A stretch of DNA of 36,768 nucleotides from SAR116 cluster bacterium AG-426-B08 (GCA_003213175.1 QCNN01000010.1:1-36768), one strand, 5' to 3'. Shown: positions 6,749-15,970, counted from the first letter of the stretch. Made by a program: numbers and translations. Notes: generated from the sequence alone by a model not told the origin.

Positions 6749-9698
6749 TTTTGATACCAAATTTAGTTTTAAAATAATTAATAAAGTTGTTGTTTTTGGA
6801 TTTATTAACTTTTGAGAATGAATTGAAAAATTGATTAATAATTATCTTGGCCGCTGAATTAAGTAATCTATTGCCAACTGACGAAATTTTCCCACTAACA
6901 TTGGCTACATATGAATAAGTAATTTTTGTTTTTCCATCAATTTCAGTTAAACTTAAAAAACCTTCACCGCTTCCATGACCCAGTTTTCCATTTGTATTTC
7001 CTATTAACTTAAAAGAGTTTTCATGCTTTATATTTGTTAATTTAACAAAAAATTTATATTCACCTTTAATTGGGCCAACTTTTATATTGATTACACCCAA
7101 GTAATTATTTTTTTTAATTAACTTAATATTTTTGCAACCAGGAATAATTTTACTCAATGATTCTACATCTAATAATTTTTTCCAAAGATTACTTTTATTC
7201 ATTTTAATTAAAGTATGACCAAATCCTGATATTGGATAATCAGATTTTAAAAATGTTTCTTTCTTTGTTACTTTTGTGTCTATCTCTAGTTTGTTTTTAT
7301 TTAGATAGAAATGTATTTTCGATTTAGTCAGTGGAAGTGTTATTTCACTAACGCCAGTGGCATCAGAAAAAGCATTTGCAATTGCAACAGGTGTAGACAT
7401 ACAATTGCCTTCACCGAGCCCTTTTGACCCTAGTGGTGTAAACGGGCTAGGCGACTCAATGTGAATGATGTCAGGTTGATTTATTTCTTTACTAGAAGGC
7501 AAAAGGTAATCTTGAAATGTACCTGAAAGAAATGAACCATCTCTTGCATACCTAAATTCTTCTAGTAGAGATGCTCCTACAGCATGAGCATATGCGCCAT
7601 AAATTTGACCATCTGCAAGCAAAGGGTTAAGAATTTTTCCCGCATCATGTCCAGTTATATATTTATCTATTTTTATAGAAGAATCATTTGGATCTATTTC
7701 TACACCACAAACATCAAAGACAAAACCATACACTAGTGAACCATTAATTTCATCTTTTTCATTTGGGGGCTGAATTTTAACATCTGACCAAAAAGCTACT
7801 TCTCTTAACCCTTGTTCAATTTCATCAGGAACCTCTCCAGGTGACCAATGTGATATTCCAGCTAATCTTCTGAATGAAATATTATTCTGAAAATTATTTT
7901 TATCTATTATTTTACCATTTACAAACTTAATTTGATCTAACTTACAATTTAGTTTTGATGCCGCAATTTTAGTAAGCCTTTTTTTTAGTTTTTTTGCAGC
8001 GATTTCAGTAGTTCCAGCCACAGCGCCAGCAAAACGACTAGAATAGTTTCCAGCAGCTATAGACCAAGGATCTTTTTGTGTATCTAAAATTGTATTAATA
8101 ATTATATCACTTGGATTTAAAGAAAAAATGTCAGCAACTACCTGACTAAGTATAGTATGATGACCTTGACCTTGTGGCACACTATCGCATGAGACATATA
8201 CACTTCCAGTTGGACCTATAGAGACTGACGAAGAAGCTAATGCTCCCCCTTTATGACCAACTTTTTCCCTTTCAGAATATGGTAGAGCAGTAGTGATGTA
8301 ACCCATATTCGATATAGAAGGCTCAACAATTACCGAATAACCTATACCATAAAGTTTACCATTTTTTACTGCTTCTGTTTTCCTTCTTAGAATTTTTTTA
8401 TATGAATTTGAATTTTTAACTTTTCTTATCAATTTTATATAATCTCCAGAGTCTAGTAAAGCACCAGCTGGAGATTTATAGGGGAATTGTTTTTTTTCTA
8501 AAATATTTTTTTCTATCACATCGAGATGACTGAGTTTTAATTCATCAGCAATTTTTTTTACAAGTCTCTCTAGAGCATAGTAATGTTGAGGACCACCAAA
8601 ACCTCTGTTTAATCCACTAGGTGTTTTATTTGTTAAAATAACTCTATTTCTACAACTAATATTTTTTACTTTGTATGGGCCACTTAAATTACCATGCATT
8701 CTATACAGTGAGGCCGGTTCTGGAGCTCTTAAATATGCTCCAACATCATCTACTTGATCAAAATCTAATGCATTAATGAAACCATCTTTTGTAACAGAAG
8801 CTCTGACTTTTGTTAATCTACCCGTTGCTGAAGATGCAGCTGTAAGGTGTTCTATCCTATCTTCTATCCAAACAATATTTTTCTTAGAAATTTTTGATGC
8901 TAAACATGTTAAAATTATCATAGGCATAATCGCTTGTTTTATTCCAAAACTTCCACCAGAATTTTCGATTGAAATTAATCTTAATCTGCCTTCATCAACT
9001 TTTAATGCTCTTGATAAAACTGAATGAAGACTGAACGGACCTTGAAAATTAGATTGAACGGTAAAAATATCATCATCAGAATTATAATTAGCATGCACAA
9101 AAAAACCCTCTAACGGTGTACAACTATTTCTTGGGTATTTTATCTCAATTTCTACTTCTTTATTTTTTCCATTAAAATATTTTTTGGGTTTTCCATATTC
9201 AAAGTATCTATCGCTAACAACATTACTATTTGTTTTACTATGAACAAACTTTGTTTTGGTTGTTAAGGATTCTCTTATATCTAAAATTGGAGTATTAATT
9301 GAATATTCAACATCAATTAAATCTATTGCATCTTCTGCTATATACCTGTTTTTAGCAAAAACTAATGCCACAGGTTCGCCGACGTAATTAACCCTATCAA
9401 CAGCACAACTCCATGATTTGAAATCAGTTCTAATAACAGATAAAAGAGGATTTGATATTTTACAAAAGTCTTCACCAGTTAAGATTAAATATACACCATT
9501 AAGTTTTATTGCCTTTTCATAATCTATTTTCTTTATTTCTGCGGAAGCATGTTCTGATCTGAGAACAGCTGTATGAAGCGTATCAACTGGCAATGGTATA
9601 TCTGCACCAAATTGTCCTTTTCCACTGATTAATTTATCATCTTCTCGTCTGATTATATTACTTCCAACAAAACAATTCTGATATTGTATTTTATTCAT
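6729..9698 (-). CDS. Molybdenum hydroxylase large subunit fused to a CoxG/SRPBCC domain, set A
   Basis: This 989-residue protein is much longer than the usual 750-800. The first 800 or so residues are a molybdopterin-binding subunit of the xanthine dehydrogenase/CO dehydrogenase family. It has the hammerhead domain near 20-130, SGLNRGFGGPQHYYALE (near 360) and GSKGLGEGN (near 760), where the Glu matches the catalytic base. The loop is not the AYXCSFR of true CO dehydrogenase, so CO oxidation is unlikely. From about residue 830 to 975 comes a second domain reading DVESLSKIIPGCKNIKLI and later GEGFLSLTEIDGKTKITY, which is the CoxG-type SRPBCC fold. CoxG is normally a separate protein linked to maturation or membrane recruitment. 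The substrate is probably an aromatic acid or aldehyde (inference). Confidence 0.9.
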   Translation of the reverse strand: MNKIQYQNCFVGSNIIRREDDKLISGKGQFGADIPLPVDTLHTAVLRSEHASAEIKKIDYEKAIKLNGVYLILTGEDFCKISNPLLSVIRTDFKSWSCAVDRVNYVGEPVALVFAKNRYIAEDAIDLIDVEYSINTPILDIRESLTTKTKFVHSKTNSNVVSDRYFEYGKPKKYFNGKNKEVEIEIKYPRNSCTPLEGFFVHANYNSDDDIFTVQSNFQGPFSLHSVLSRALKVDEGRLRLISIENSGGSFGIKQAIMPMIILTCLASKISKKNIVWIEDRIEHLTAASSATGRLTKVRASVTKDGFINALDFDQVDDVGAYLRAPEPASLYRMHGNLSGPYKVKNISCRNRVILTNKTPSGLNRGFGGPQHYYALERLVKKIADELKLSHLDVIEKNILEKKQFPYKSPAGALLDSGDYIKLIRKVKNSNSYKKILRRKTEAVKNGKLYGIGYSVIVEPSISNMGYITTALPYSEREKVGHKGGALASSSVSIGPTGSVYVSCDSVPQGQGHHTILSQVVADIFSLNPSDIIINTILDTQKDPWSIAAGNYSSRFAGAVAGTTEIAAKKLKKRLTKIAASKLNCKLDQIKFVNGKIIDKNNFQNNISFRRLAGISHWSPGEVPDEIEQGLREVAFWSDVKIQPPNEKDEINGSLVYGFVFDVCGVEIDPNDSSIKIDKYITGHDAGKILNPLLADGQIYGAYAHAVGASLLEEFRYARDGSFLSGTFQDYLLPSSKEINQPDIIHIESPSPFTPLGSKGLGEGNCMSTPVAIANAFSDATGVSEITLPLTKSKIHFYLNKNKLEIDTKVTKKETFLKSDYPISGFGHTLIKMNKSNLWKKLLDVESLSKIIPGCKNIKLIKKNNYLGVINIKVGPIKGEYKFFVKLTNIKHENSFKLIGNTNGKLGHGSGEGFLSLTEIDGKTKITYSYVANVSGKISSVGNRLLNSAAKIIINQFFNSFSKVNKSKNNNFINYFKTKFGIKNETTTI

Positions 9699-9704
9699 GT
9701 TTGA

Positions 9705-10484
9705 TCAAGAGCCAATGAACTTGGGTTTTCTCTTTTTATAGAAACTTTCAACACCCTCTTTGAAGTCATTTGAGCTTCTTAATCTTCCATACGCTTCACC
9801 CTCTAATTCAATTGAACCATGTAATGTAGAGTTTTGAGTATGATTTAACACTGACTTCATTGTTCTCTGAGCAAGAGGAGAAACATTAATAAGTTCTTGG
9901 ACTAAGTTTTCAACAGTTTGTTCAAGTTCATTTATTGAAACTAGCTCACATGCTATACCCAAATCATAAGCTTCTTGACCAGTCAATCTTTTTCCTCTCA
10001 TAATAATATTTTTTGTTCGAGATATTCCAATCATTTTAGCCAGTCTAGCTGACCCCCCTGAACCAGGTATCATCCCAATTTTCATTTCTGGTAAAGATAA
10101 TTGAGCATCATGAGTAACTACCCTAAAATCACAAGCCAGAGCAAATTCAAAACCGACACCAAAGCAATAACCTTTTATAGCTGCAATTACAGGTTTTCTT
10201 AATTTTTCTGGTATCATTACATTTTCTGCTAACTTAGTTAAATCCTCAGGAGACTCTTCTAAAAAGCCAGCAATGTTTCCACCAGAAGAAAAATTGTCAC
10301 CATCCGATCTCAAAACAATCACTCGAACATCTTGATTTTGGTCAAGTTTCAGAAAGGATTTTGCCATTTCTTCTCTTTGAGGATAAAAAACAACATTAAG
10401 AGGCGGTCTTGAAAGCACTAAATCTGCTCGTTCTTTTTTTTTATCTATTTCTAATCTAAAACCATCAAAAGTTTGAACTTGCAA
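9705..10484 (-). CDS. Enoyl-CoA hydratase/isomerase (crotonase) family, TTG start
   Basis: This 259-residue crotonase-fold protein keeps both catalytic glutamates: Glu113 in GVGFEFALACDF and Glu133 in LPEMKIGMIPGSGG. The oxyanion-hole segment FSSGGNIAGF is near 65-74. It should hydrate an enoyl-CoA or cyclic dienoyl-CoA; the RPPLNVV start resembles cyclohexadienecarbonyl-CoA hydratase-type members, but that assignment is weak. No ATG fits; the start is TTG at 10484, preceded by GGGAG with six bases between. It sits between the HpaB-type monooxygenase and large subunit A, supporting a CoA-dependent ring degradation module that also includes the two acyl-CoA ligases. Confidence 0.88.
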   Translation of the reverse strand: MQVQTFDGFRLEIDKKKERADLVLSRPPLNVVFYPQREEMAKSFLKLDQNQDVRVIVLRSDGDNFSSGGNIAGFLEESPEDLTKLAENVMIPEKLRKPVIAAIKGYCFGVGFEFALACDFRVVTHDAQLSLPEMKIGMIPGSGGSARLAKMIGISRTKNIIMRGKRLTGQEAYDLGIACELVSINELEQTVENLVQELINVSPLAQRTMKSVLNHTQNSTLHGSIELEGEAYGRLRSSNDFKEGVESFYKKRKPKFIGS

Positions 10485-10490
10485 ATGTTT

Positions 10491-10495
10491 CTCCC
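10491..10495 (-). promoter_or_regulatory. Ribosome binding site deciding a TTG start
   Basis: On the minus strand GGGAG lies six bases before TTG at 10484. This good spacing, and the absence of an ATG in the first 39 codons of the frame, supports TTG as the start of the crotonase gene. Confidence 0.6.
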
Positions 10496-10509
10496 AGGGT
10501 GTCCTTTAT

Positions 10510-11985
10510 TTATTCTGCAGCCTTATTTGTTTTTGTAGGTACATCATATTTATCCATTACATTATCAACAACAGACTCAAAATGTTCCCAAGGTGTTTCT
10601 CTAAAATTATGATTTCTAATTATAAATGATGCTCCAGCATAAAACTTTTCATACTGAAGCTGACGACCAGCGAATTCAGAACCAACCACATCCCAGGCTA
10701 ATTTAAATAGCTTCATTCTATCTATTGCGTTCATTTGAGGGGTTTGAAAGTATTTTTCAAAATCTTCTACAAGTTCTTTATTGTTCATTACTTTTGCACT
10801 GGCAGGCATTTGGAAAACCCCACCTCCACACAAGTTTCTCAATTCATCTATGATCATAGAATAATTATCAGTACAAAAATTTAAAGCAGCGTACATCATT
10901 CTTCTATTAAAGGTTTTAAAACTTTTAGGCCAATCTTCAGCTTTTTCAATTTGGCCAAAAATCATTCCAGATAACGTTGCTTCAAGAGCAGACATTTTTC
11001 CTAGAGTTTCTCTTACACTTGGAACTTCGTCAGCACCTGTTGCCTTAGCTACTTTCGAACACAATCCAACAATCAACTCCATTTTTGACCAATATCTTAC
11101 ATTTGATTGGTGATTACCATAACAGTGAGCAGGTGTTTTAAAATAAATTTCTCTTGCTTGAATAGCATCATTCATCACAAAAACTCTTTCCCAAGGAACT
11201 AGAACGTTTTCACACATAACTAAAACATCAGTTTCATCTTGATTCCAAGAAAGAGGGGCATCAAATTGATTATCGTAATGATTTGATAAAGGTTGTCTCA
11301 TCCATAGTTTTAATCCCTTGGAATTACAAGGTATTGAACATGTGATGGACTGCTTAACTTGATCTGGTGCAAGTGGGATTAAATTACCTATCCAAATTTC
11401 ATTAGCAAAAACTGCACTAGTTGCTAACATTTTCATGCCAGATATGATTACACCTTTATCAGTTTCGTCAACTACGGTTAAAGTTGGAATCGGGAGGTTT
11501 CTTTTCTCATAGAATTCTGGATTTCTAGCTGCTTGTGGGGGAACCACAGCATATGAAGCAAAAACATCATTTTTTTTCATATATTTGTAATAGTTAATAA
11601 GATTATCACTAAACTTGTAATTATTATTATCAAAAATTTCTGGACTTGTTGACATTCCAGTAACAAAGCTAGCTACATGGTCCATCGAACGTCCCATCAT
11701 ACCAGAAGTATGATCAGCAATTATTTTATGAGCTTTAGATCGTTTTCTGAGATCATCTTTATTTTTAGCTTGAATAAACCAAGTTGAATAACGTTCACCA
11801 TTTTCTTCATAACTTAAATCATCTTTAAATTCAGATTGATGTTTTAAATCATACAACTGAGAGACTGTAGCAGCAGCTCTTTTAAAGGCTGGATGGGTGG
11901 TAACATTTTTGATTTCTTCATCCCCTACAAAAATTGTTCTTCCATCATTAATTTGTTCTAGATGTTCTTTTCCAGATTTAATCAT
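10510..11985 (-). CDS. HpaB-type flavin-dependent monooxygenase, oxygenase component
   Basis: This 491-residue protein belongs to the 4-hydroxyphenylacetate 3-hydroxylase (HpaB) family, which uses reduced FAD and oxygen to hydroxylate rings. Recognisable parts are AHKIIADHTSGMMGRSMDHV near residue 85-105, a long substrate/FAD domain, ETLGKMSALEATLSGMIFG near 320, and GGGVFQMPAS near 390. The iron-sulfur cysteines of the related 4-hydroxybutyryl-CoA dehydratase are not seen at the equivalent GMMGRSMDH segment, which favours a monooxygenase. No HpaC-type flavin reductase is present in the window, so reduced flavin must come from elsewhere. Neighbours are a cupin 2 bases upstream and a crotonase 25 bases downstream. 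The substrate could be a phenol or a hydroxylated N-heterocycle. Confidence 0.85.
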   Translation of the reverse strand: MIKSGKEHLEQINDGRTIFVGDEEIKNVTTHPAFKRAAATVSQLYDLKHQSEFKDDLSYEENGERYSTWFIQAKNKDDLRKRSKAHKIIADHTSGMMGRSMDHVASFVTGMSTSPEIFDNNNYKFSDNLINYYKYMKKNDVFASYAVVPPQAARNPEFYEKRNLPIPTLTVVDETDKGVIISGMKMLATSAVFANEIWIGNLIPLAPDQVKQSITCSIPCNSKGLKLWMRQPLSNHYDNQFDAPLSWNQDETDVLVMCENVLVPWERVFVMNDAIQAREIYFKTPAHCYGNHQSNVRYWSKMELIVGLCSKVAKATGADEVPSVRETLGKMSALEATLSGMIFGQIEKAEDWPKSFKTFNRRMMYAALNFCTDNYSMIIDELRNLCGGGVFQMPASAKVMNNKELVEDFEKYFQTPQMNAIDRMKLFKLAWDVVGSEFAGRQLQYEKFYAGASFIIRNHNFRETPWEHFESVVDNVMDKYDVPTKTNKAAE

Positions 11986-11987
11986 AG

Positions 11988-12374
11988 CTAAAAATTTTCC
12001 CTATTTTTATAGTAATGTAACTCAAATAAAGTACACCCATTATCAGATTTAAAAGGTCCGTGGTAAACACCAGGTGGTCTGCATGCAAAAGTAGAGTGAT
12101 CAAATTTTTCTCCACCATTACCATGCTCATCATTACCTACTATTAAATCACCTTTTACCAAAAACACTTCCTCCCAATGATCATGTACAAATTGAACTTT
12201 TGTAAAAACACCAGGTTCAAACCTTAACAATCTTGACCTGCTACCAGTTTTTTTCTCTTCATCTATATCTGAAGCAAGAATTTTTTGTTTTATCCCACTT
12301 GGGTAACCAGGTGGTGTTTCCCATCCTTCAGTGTCTGAGACAAACTCAAATTCAATATGTGGCTTTTTCTTCAT
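11988..12374 (-). CDS. Single-domain cupin protein
   Basis: This 128-residue cupin has metal-ligand candidates in its two conserved motifs: His64, His66 and Glu68/Glu69 in FVHDHWEEVFLVKG, and His105 in RPPGVYHGPF. A bound divalent metal such as Fe, Mn or Zn is therefore likely. It begins with a lysine-rich stretch and no signal peptide. Such small cupins can be dioxygenases, isomerases or ChrR-like binding proteins; sequence alone does not decide. It is 2 bases upstream of the monooxygenase gene on the same strand and 18 bases downstream of an acyl-CoA ligase, so it probably acts on the same aromatic intermediate, for example by ring cleavage. Confidence 0.82.
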   Translation of the reverse strand: MKKKPHIEFEFVSDTEGWETPPGYPSGIKQKILASDIDEEKKTGSRSRLLRFEPGVFTKVQFVHDHWEEVFLVKGDLIVGNDEHGNGGEKFDHSTFACRPPGVYHGPFKSDNGCTLFELHYYKNRENF

Positions 12375-12392
12375 ATCTAAATAATGATATAA

Positions 12393-13922
12393 TTAGTTAA
12401 AATTGTCTAGTTCATATTGACCAGATAAAATTTTACGCCTTAAAATTTTACCTGTAGGTGATTTAGGTATTTCTTTTATAAAAACATATGATTTTGGTCT
12501 TTTAAAATTTGCTAGTTTTGAATTTTTGCAATGATCATCTAAAGATTTCACATCAATTTTTTTTGAGCATTTCACAAACGCTGAAATCTTTTGACCCCAT
12601 TTTTCATCTTTTAGACCTACCACTACAACTTCTAGGACATTTTCATGAAGAGACAAAGTGTTTTCAATTTCAATTGGTGAAATGTTTTCACCACCTGATA
12701 TTATCATATCATCCACTCTACCTGTAACATAAAGATCTCCATATCTGTCAAAGTATCCAGTATCTTTAGTAAAATACCAATTATCAACTATTGACTTTTT
12801 ATTAATTTCAGGTCTTTTTAAATAGCCATTAAAAGATTCATCGCTTAAAATATTTGCAATTATTTCACCTTCCTCACCAACTAAAGTTAAATCATTGGGA
12901 TTATTTGAGTTAATTTTGACTACTCTTATCATCTGATTTAAACCCGCTTTGCCAGCAGATCCAGGCTTATCAAAAGCTTTTGGTTCAATAGTAAATGTGT
13001 AGATTTCAGATGATCCATAATGATTTACTAAATGTTTTGCATTAAAGTTATTTCTAATTTTTTTTATTAAACCACTTGTCATTGATGCGCCAGCAAAACC
13101 TAATTTCTTGCAAGAAATAACTCTTTCTTTGTTGAATGAAGAAAATTCAATTAAATCATGAAATAATGTTGGTACTAAGTAAAGAGAAGTGATTTTAAAA
13201 TTTTCTATTAGATTTAATGTCTCACTTGCAGAGAATTTAGGTTGAACAACAAATCTTCCATTAACTAAACTCATTGCTAATAAAGAGCGAACACCCATAG
13301 TGTGATACAATGGCATAACTCCAAGCGTTGACTCATATCTTTCATATAAGTTTTGTGCCACATGAGCCATGGCAGAACTTCTCTCTGCTAAGTGAGTTCT
13401 TGGAACACCTTTAGGATTTCCAGTTGTACCAGAAGTATATAAAATTAGAGAAATATCTTCAGGTTTTGCATAAGATTTTAAAAATGGTTTATTTTCAATT
13501 AAGAGATCTTTAAATATTATAAAATTATTTGATTTTTTTCCTAAAGTTATTTGAATTAATTTTTTAGTTTCTTTTGACAATTGTACTTCATCACAACTTA
13601 TATCTTGAAATATGATAGCCTTTGCCTCGGAGTCTTGTACAAAAAAATCTATTTCCTTAGCTTTTGCTCTCCAATTAATAGGAACTATAATTATGCCAGT
13701 TATTTGACAAGACCAATGCACAGTACATGCTTCAAAATTATTTTGAAGCACAGTCAAAATTTTGTCACCTTTTTTCAAACCAAGTTGAAACAAGGAATTA
13801 GATAAATTTGATATTATTTTAAACCATTCTAAATATGTAAGACTTTTATTATTATAAGTTAATGCAATAGATGAGGGGTCTCTATTTACAGATGCTATGA
13901 GTGATGATCCCAGATCCAACAT
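12393..13922 (-). CDS. AMP-forming acyl-CoA synthetase (ANL family)
   Basis: This 509-residue adenylate-forming ligase has all core motifs: LYTSGTTGNPKGVPRTH (P-loop, near 160), HYGSSE (near 300), TGRVDDMIISGGENISP (hinge, near 400) and the catalytic lysine in SPTGKILRR (near 495). It activates a carboxylic acid to an acyl-AMP and then to the CoA thioester. The ATG at 13922 shares a base with the stop of the upstream [2Fe-2S] subunit gene, a strong sign of translational coupling. Aromatic, heterocyclic or fatty acids are all possible substrates; the context of Mo hydroxylases, a monooxygenase and a crotonase favours a ring acid. A second, different ligase lies at 14432-15970. Confidence 0.92.
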   Translation of the reverse strand: MLDLGSSLIASVNRDPSSIALTYNNKSLTYLEWFKIISNLSNSLFQLGLKKGDKILTVLQNNFEACTVHWSCQITGIIIVPINWRAKAKEIDFFVQDSEAKAIIFQDISCDEVQLSKETKKLIQITLGKKSNNFIIFKDLLIENKPFLKSYAKPEDISLILYTSGTTGNPKGVPRTHLAERSSAMAHVAQNLYERYESTLGVMPLYHTMGVRSLLAMSLVNGRFVVQPKFSASETLNLIENFKITSLYLVPTLFHDLIEFSSFNKERVISCKKLGFAGASMTSGLIKKIRNNFNAKHLVNHYGSSEIYTFTIEPKAFDKPGSAGKAGLNQMIRVVKINSNNPNDLTLVGEEGEIIANILSDESFNGYLKRPEINKKSIVDNWYFTKDTGYFDRYGDLYVTGRVDDMIISGGENISPIEIENTLSLHENVLEVVVVGLKDEKWGQKISAFVKCSKKIDVKSLDDHCKNSKLANFKRPKSYVFIKEIPKSPTGKILRRKILSGQYELDNFN

Positions 13923-14425
13923 TAAGATATTTCTTTTGTATATCTTTTTTTAATTACTTCAGATACCGCTAAAATTATCCCAGTGTAACCTGTACATCTA
14001 CAAATATTACCACTTAGTTTTTTCCTAATATCTGTTTCACTATAATTAACTTTTTCATTCAATAACGATATAATTGTTATAAAAAAGCCAGGAGTACAAT
14101 ACCCACATTGAAGAGCATGATGTTTTTTTAAAGCTTGTCTAAGATCTTTATATTCATCTTTATTTGCAACTCCCTCAATAGTGACTATATGACTATTTTT
14201 AACTTGTGCAGCTAACATTAAACAAGATCTTATTGGATTTCCATTAAATAAAATTGTACAAGCTCCACATATTCCATGTTCACAACCAACGTGTGTTCCT
14301 GTAAGACCACAATTATTTCTCAAAAAATCACTAAGTAATAACCTTGGTTCAACTTTTTTTTCAACAAACTTATTGTTAAGTTTGAATTTAATATTTAGTT
14401 TATTTTCTGAGTTATGTAATTCCAT
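13922..14425 (-). CDS. Molybdenum hydroxylase [2Fe-2S] (small) subunit, set A
   Basis: This 167-residue subunit is of the CoxS/XdhA type. The plant-ferredoxin cluster ligands are Cys48, Cys53, Cys56 and Cys68 (VGCEHGICGACT). The second cluster ligands in the helical domain are Cys107, Cys110, Cys142 and Cys144 (QCGYCTPG and ICRCTGY). It relays electrons from the Mo site to FAD. It stands between two acyl-CoA ligase genes, more than 4 kb before the large and FAD subunits at 5915-9698 on the same strand. It is the only small subunit left unpaired, so I assign it to set A by elimination. All cysteines are intact and the length is normal. Confidence 0.92.
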   Translation of the reverse strand: MELHNSENKLNIKFKLNNKFVEKKVEPRLLLSDFLRNNCGLTGTHVGCEHGICGACTILFNGNPIRSCLMLAAQVKNSHIVTIEGVANKDEYKDLRQALKKHHALQCGYCTPGFFITIISLLNEKVNYSETDIRKKLSGNICRCTGYTGIILAVSEVIKKRYTKEIS

Positions 14426-14431
14426 AAAAAA

Positions 14432-15970
14432 CTAATTTTTATATGATTGTATTAATTTAAAACGCATCGTTTTACCTGAACCTGTTCTTGGTATATTATC
14501 TGTCAAGATTATTTTTTCAGGTACCTTATAATCAGAAATTAATTTTTTGCATTTATTAATAATTTTTTGTTCATTTAATTCATGTCCTTCCTTGATTATA
14601 ACAAATGCACCAGGAACCTCTCCTAATTGTTCGTGAGGTAAACCAACAACAGCGCAGTCCAATATTTCTTCATTTTTTAAAATAGCTTCCTCGACTTCAG
14701 TAGGAGAAATATTTTGTCCACCTCTAATAATTATTTCTTTTAATCGACCTGTAATTGTTAAAAACCCATTTTCATCTTGTTTAGCTAAATCTCCAGTATA
14801 GTACCAACCATCTTTTAAGACTTTTTTGGTTTCCTCAATCTTGTTATGGTAACCTAACATCACGTTTGGACCTCTACAAATCAACTCACCTTCCTCGTTT
14901 GATTTGACATCAATATTATTTTGAGGATTAATTATCCTTACACTTAAACCAGGTAAAGCCAAACCACAAGAGCCCATTGTTCTGTTTTCACCAGGCCAAT
15001 TCATAGTTACGAATGTAGACGTTTCTGTAATTCCATATCCATCCAATAACTCTATTTTGAAAAATTTTTCAAAGTCTTTATTTAATTGAGAGGGCATAAT
15101 TGCGCCAGCTGAAACACATCTATTGATATCATTTAACTGCAATTTTTCATTTTTTGCAGTAGTAAGTAAATAATGAAACATAGTTGGAACACCAGGAAGC
15201 AGAGTATATTTAAATTTTTTAACCTGATCAAAAATCATTTTAGGAGAAAATTTTTCGAGTAAATATTCTGTAGCTCCTGAAGCTAAAATGCCTAGCACAC
15301 ACAAATTTAATGCATAAGAGTGAAATAGAGGTAGTGGTGAAAGAACATTATCATTTTTATTTAGACCTATTATAGGCATACAACAAGAAGCTACAATCCA
15401 AAGCATACTTCTTGATGTTAAGACCACTCCTTTTGGCTGACCGGTTGTTCCTGAAGTATATAAAATATATCCAGGATGATCTATTTCATCATCAATTAGT
15501 TGAAAATTATTATTATTTTTTTTTCTAAGGTGCTGTAAATTATTTAAAGAATTTTCATTCTCTTCAATATATATTACCTTAGTTGATAGATTTTTTTGAA
15601 TAATGAAATTATCTAGCTGTTTTTTAAATTTTTTAGAAGTGATGACTAACTTGCTCGATGAGTCTAATAATTTATATTCAATTTCCGCAAACGTAGATTC
15701 AAAACTTATAGGAACAACCACACATCCTAATCTTAATATAGAAAAACACGAAACAATCCAATTAACTGAATTTGGAAGAATTATAGCTATAGCATCACCT
15801 GATTTTATATCTAAATCCTTAAAATTCTTTGCTAAATTTGAAGTTTCTATATTCAATTGTTCATAAGATATATCTTCATTTTTGTCAGAAAAAGCCAATT
15901 TAGTTTTTAAGTTTTCGGCTTGTTTTTGTAAAAGAAAATTAATTGGTTTTATGATTTCTTTAAATATCAT
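14432..15970 (-). CDS. AMP-forming acyl-CoA synthetase (ANL family), second copy
   Basis: This 512-residue ligase has ILYTSGTTGQPKGVVLT (near 170), DGYGITETS (near 310), GRLKEIIIRGGQNISP (hinge, near 410) and the C-terminal lysine in TGSGKTMRFKL (near 500). The motifs are complete, so it should form acyl-CoA through an acyl-adenylate. Its sequence is clearly different from the ligase at 12393-13922, which argues against a recent duplication and suggests a different acid substrate or step. The ATG at 15970 has GAGAGG upstream. It lies 6 bases before the [2Fe-2S] subunit gene and 21 bases after the SDR-like gene, within the long minus-strand run. Confidence 0.92.
   Translation of the reverse strand: MIFKEIIKPINFLLQKQAENLKTKLAFSDKNEDISYEQLNIETSNLAKNFKDLDIKSGDAIAIILPNSVNWIVSCFSILRLGCVVVPISFESTFAEIEYKLLDSSSKLVITSKKFKKQLDNFIIQKNLSTKVIYIEENENSLNNLQHLRKKNNNNFQLIDDEIDHPGYILYTSGTTGQPKGVVLTSRSMLWIVASCCMPIIGLNKNDNVLSPLPLFHSYALNLCVLGILASGATEYLLEKFSPKMIFDQVKKFKYTLLPGVPTMFHYLLTTAKNEKLQLNDINRCVSAGAIMPSQLNKDFEKFFKIELLDGYGITETSTFVTMNWPGENRTMGSCGLALPGLSVRIINPQNNIDVKSNEEGELICRGPNVMLGYHNKIEETKKVLKDGWYYTGDLAKQDENGFLTITGRLKEIIIRGGQNISPTEVEEAILKNEEILDCAVVGLPHEQLGEVPGAFVIIKEGHELNEQKIINKCKKLISDYKVPEKIILTDNIPRTGSGKTMRFKLIQSYKN

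Noticed and set aside
6729-9698. True CO dehydrogenase large subunit (CoxL form I)
   Set aside because: The active-site loop lacks the AYXCSFR motif and reads LNRGFGG, so CO oxidation is not supported despite the CoxG-like tail.
10510-11985. 4-hydroxybutyryl-CoA dehydratase (AbfD) identity for the HpaB-like gene
   Set aside because: The Cys ligands expected for the [4Fe-4S] cluster are absent at the GMMGRSMDH segment, and the whole pattern fits the HpaB-type oxygenases better.
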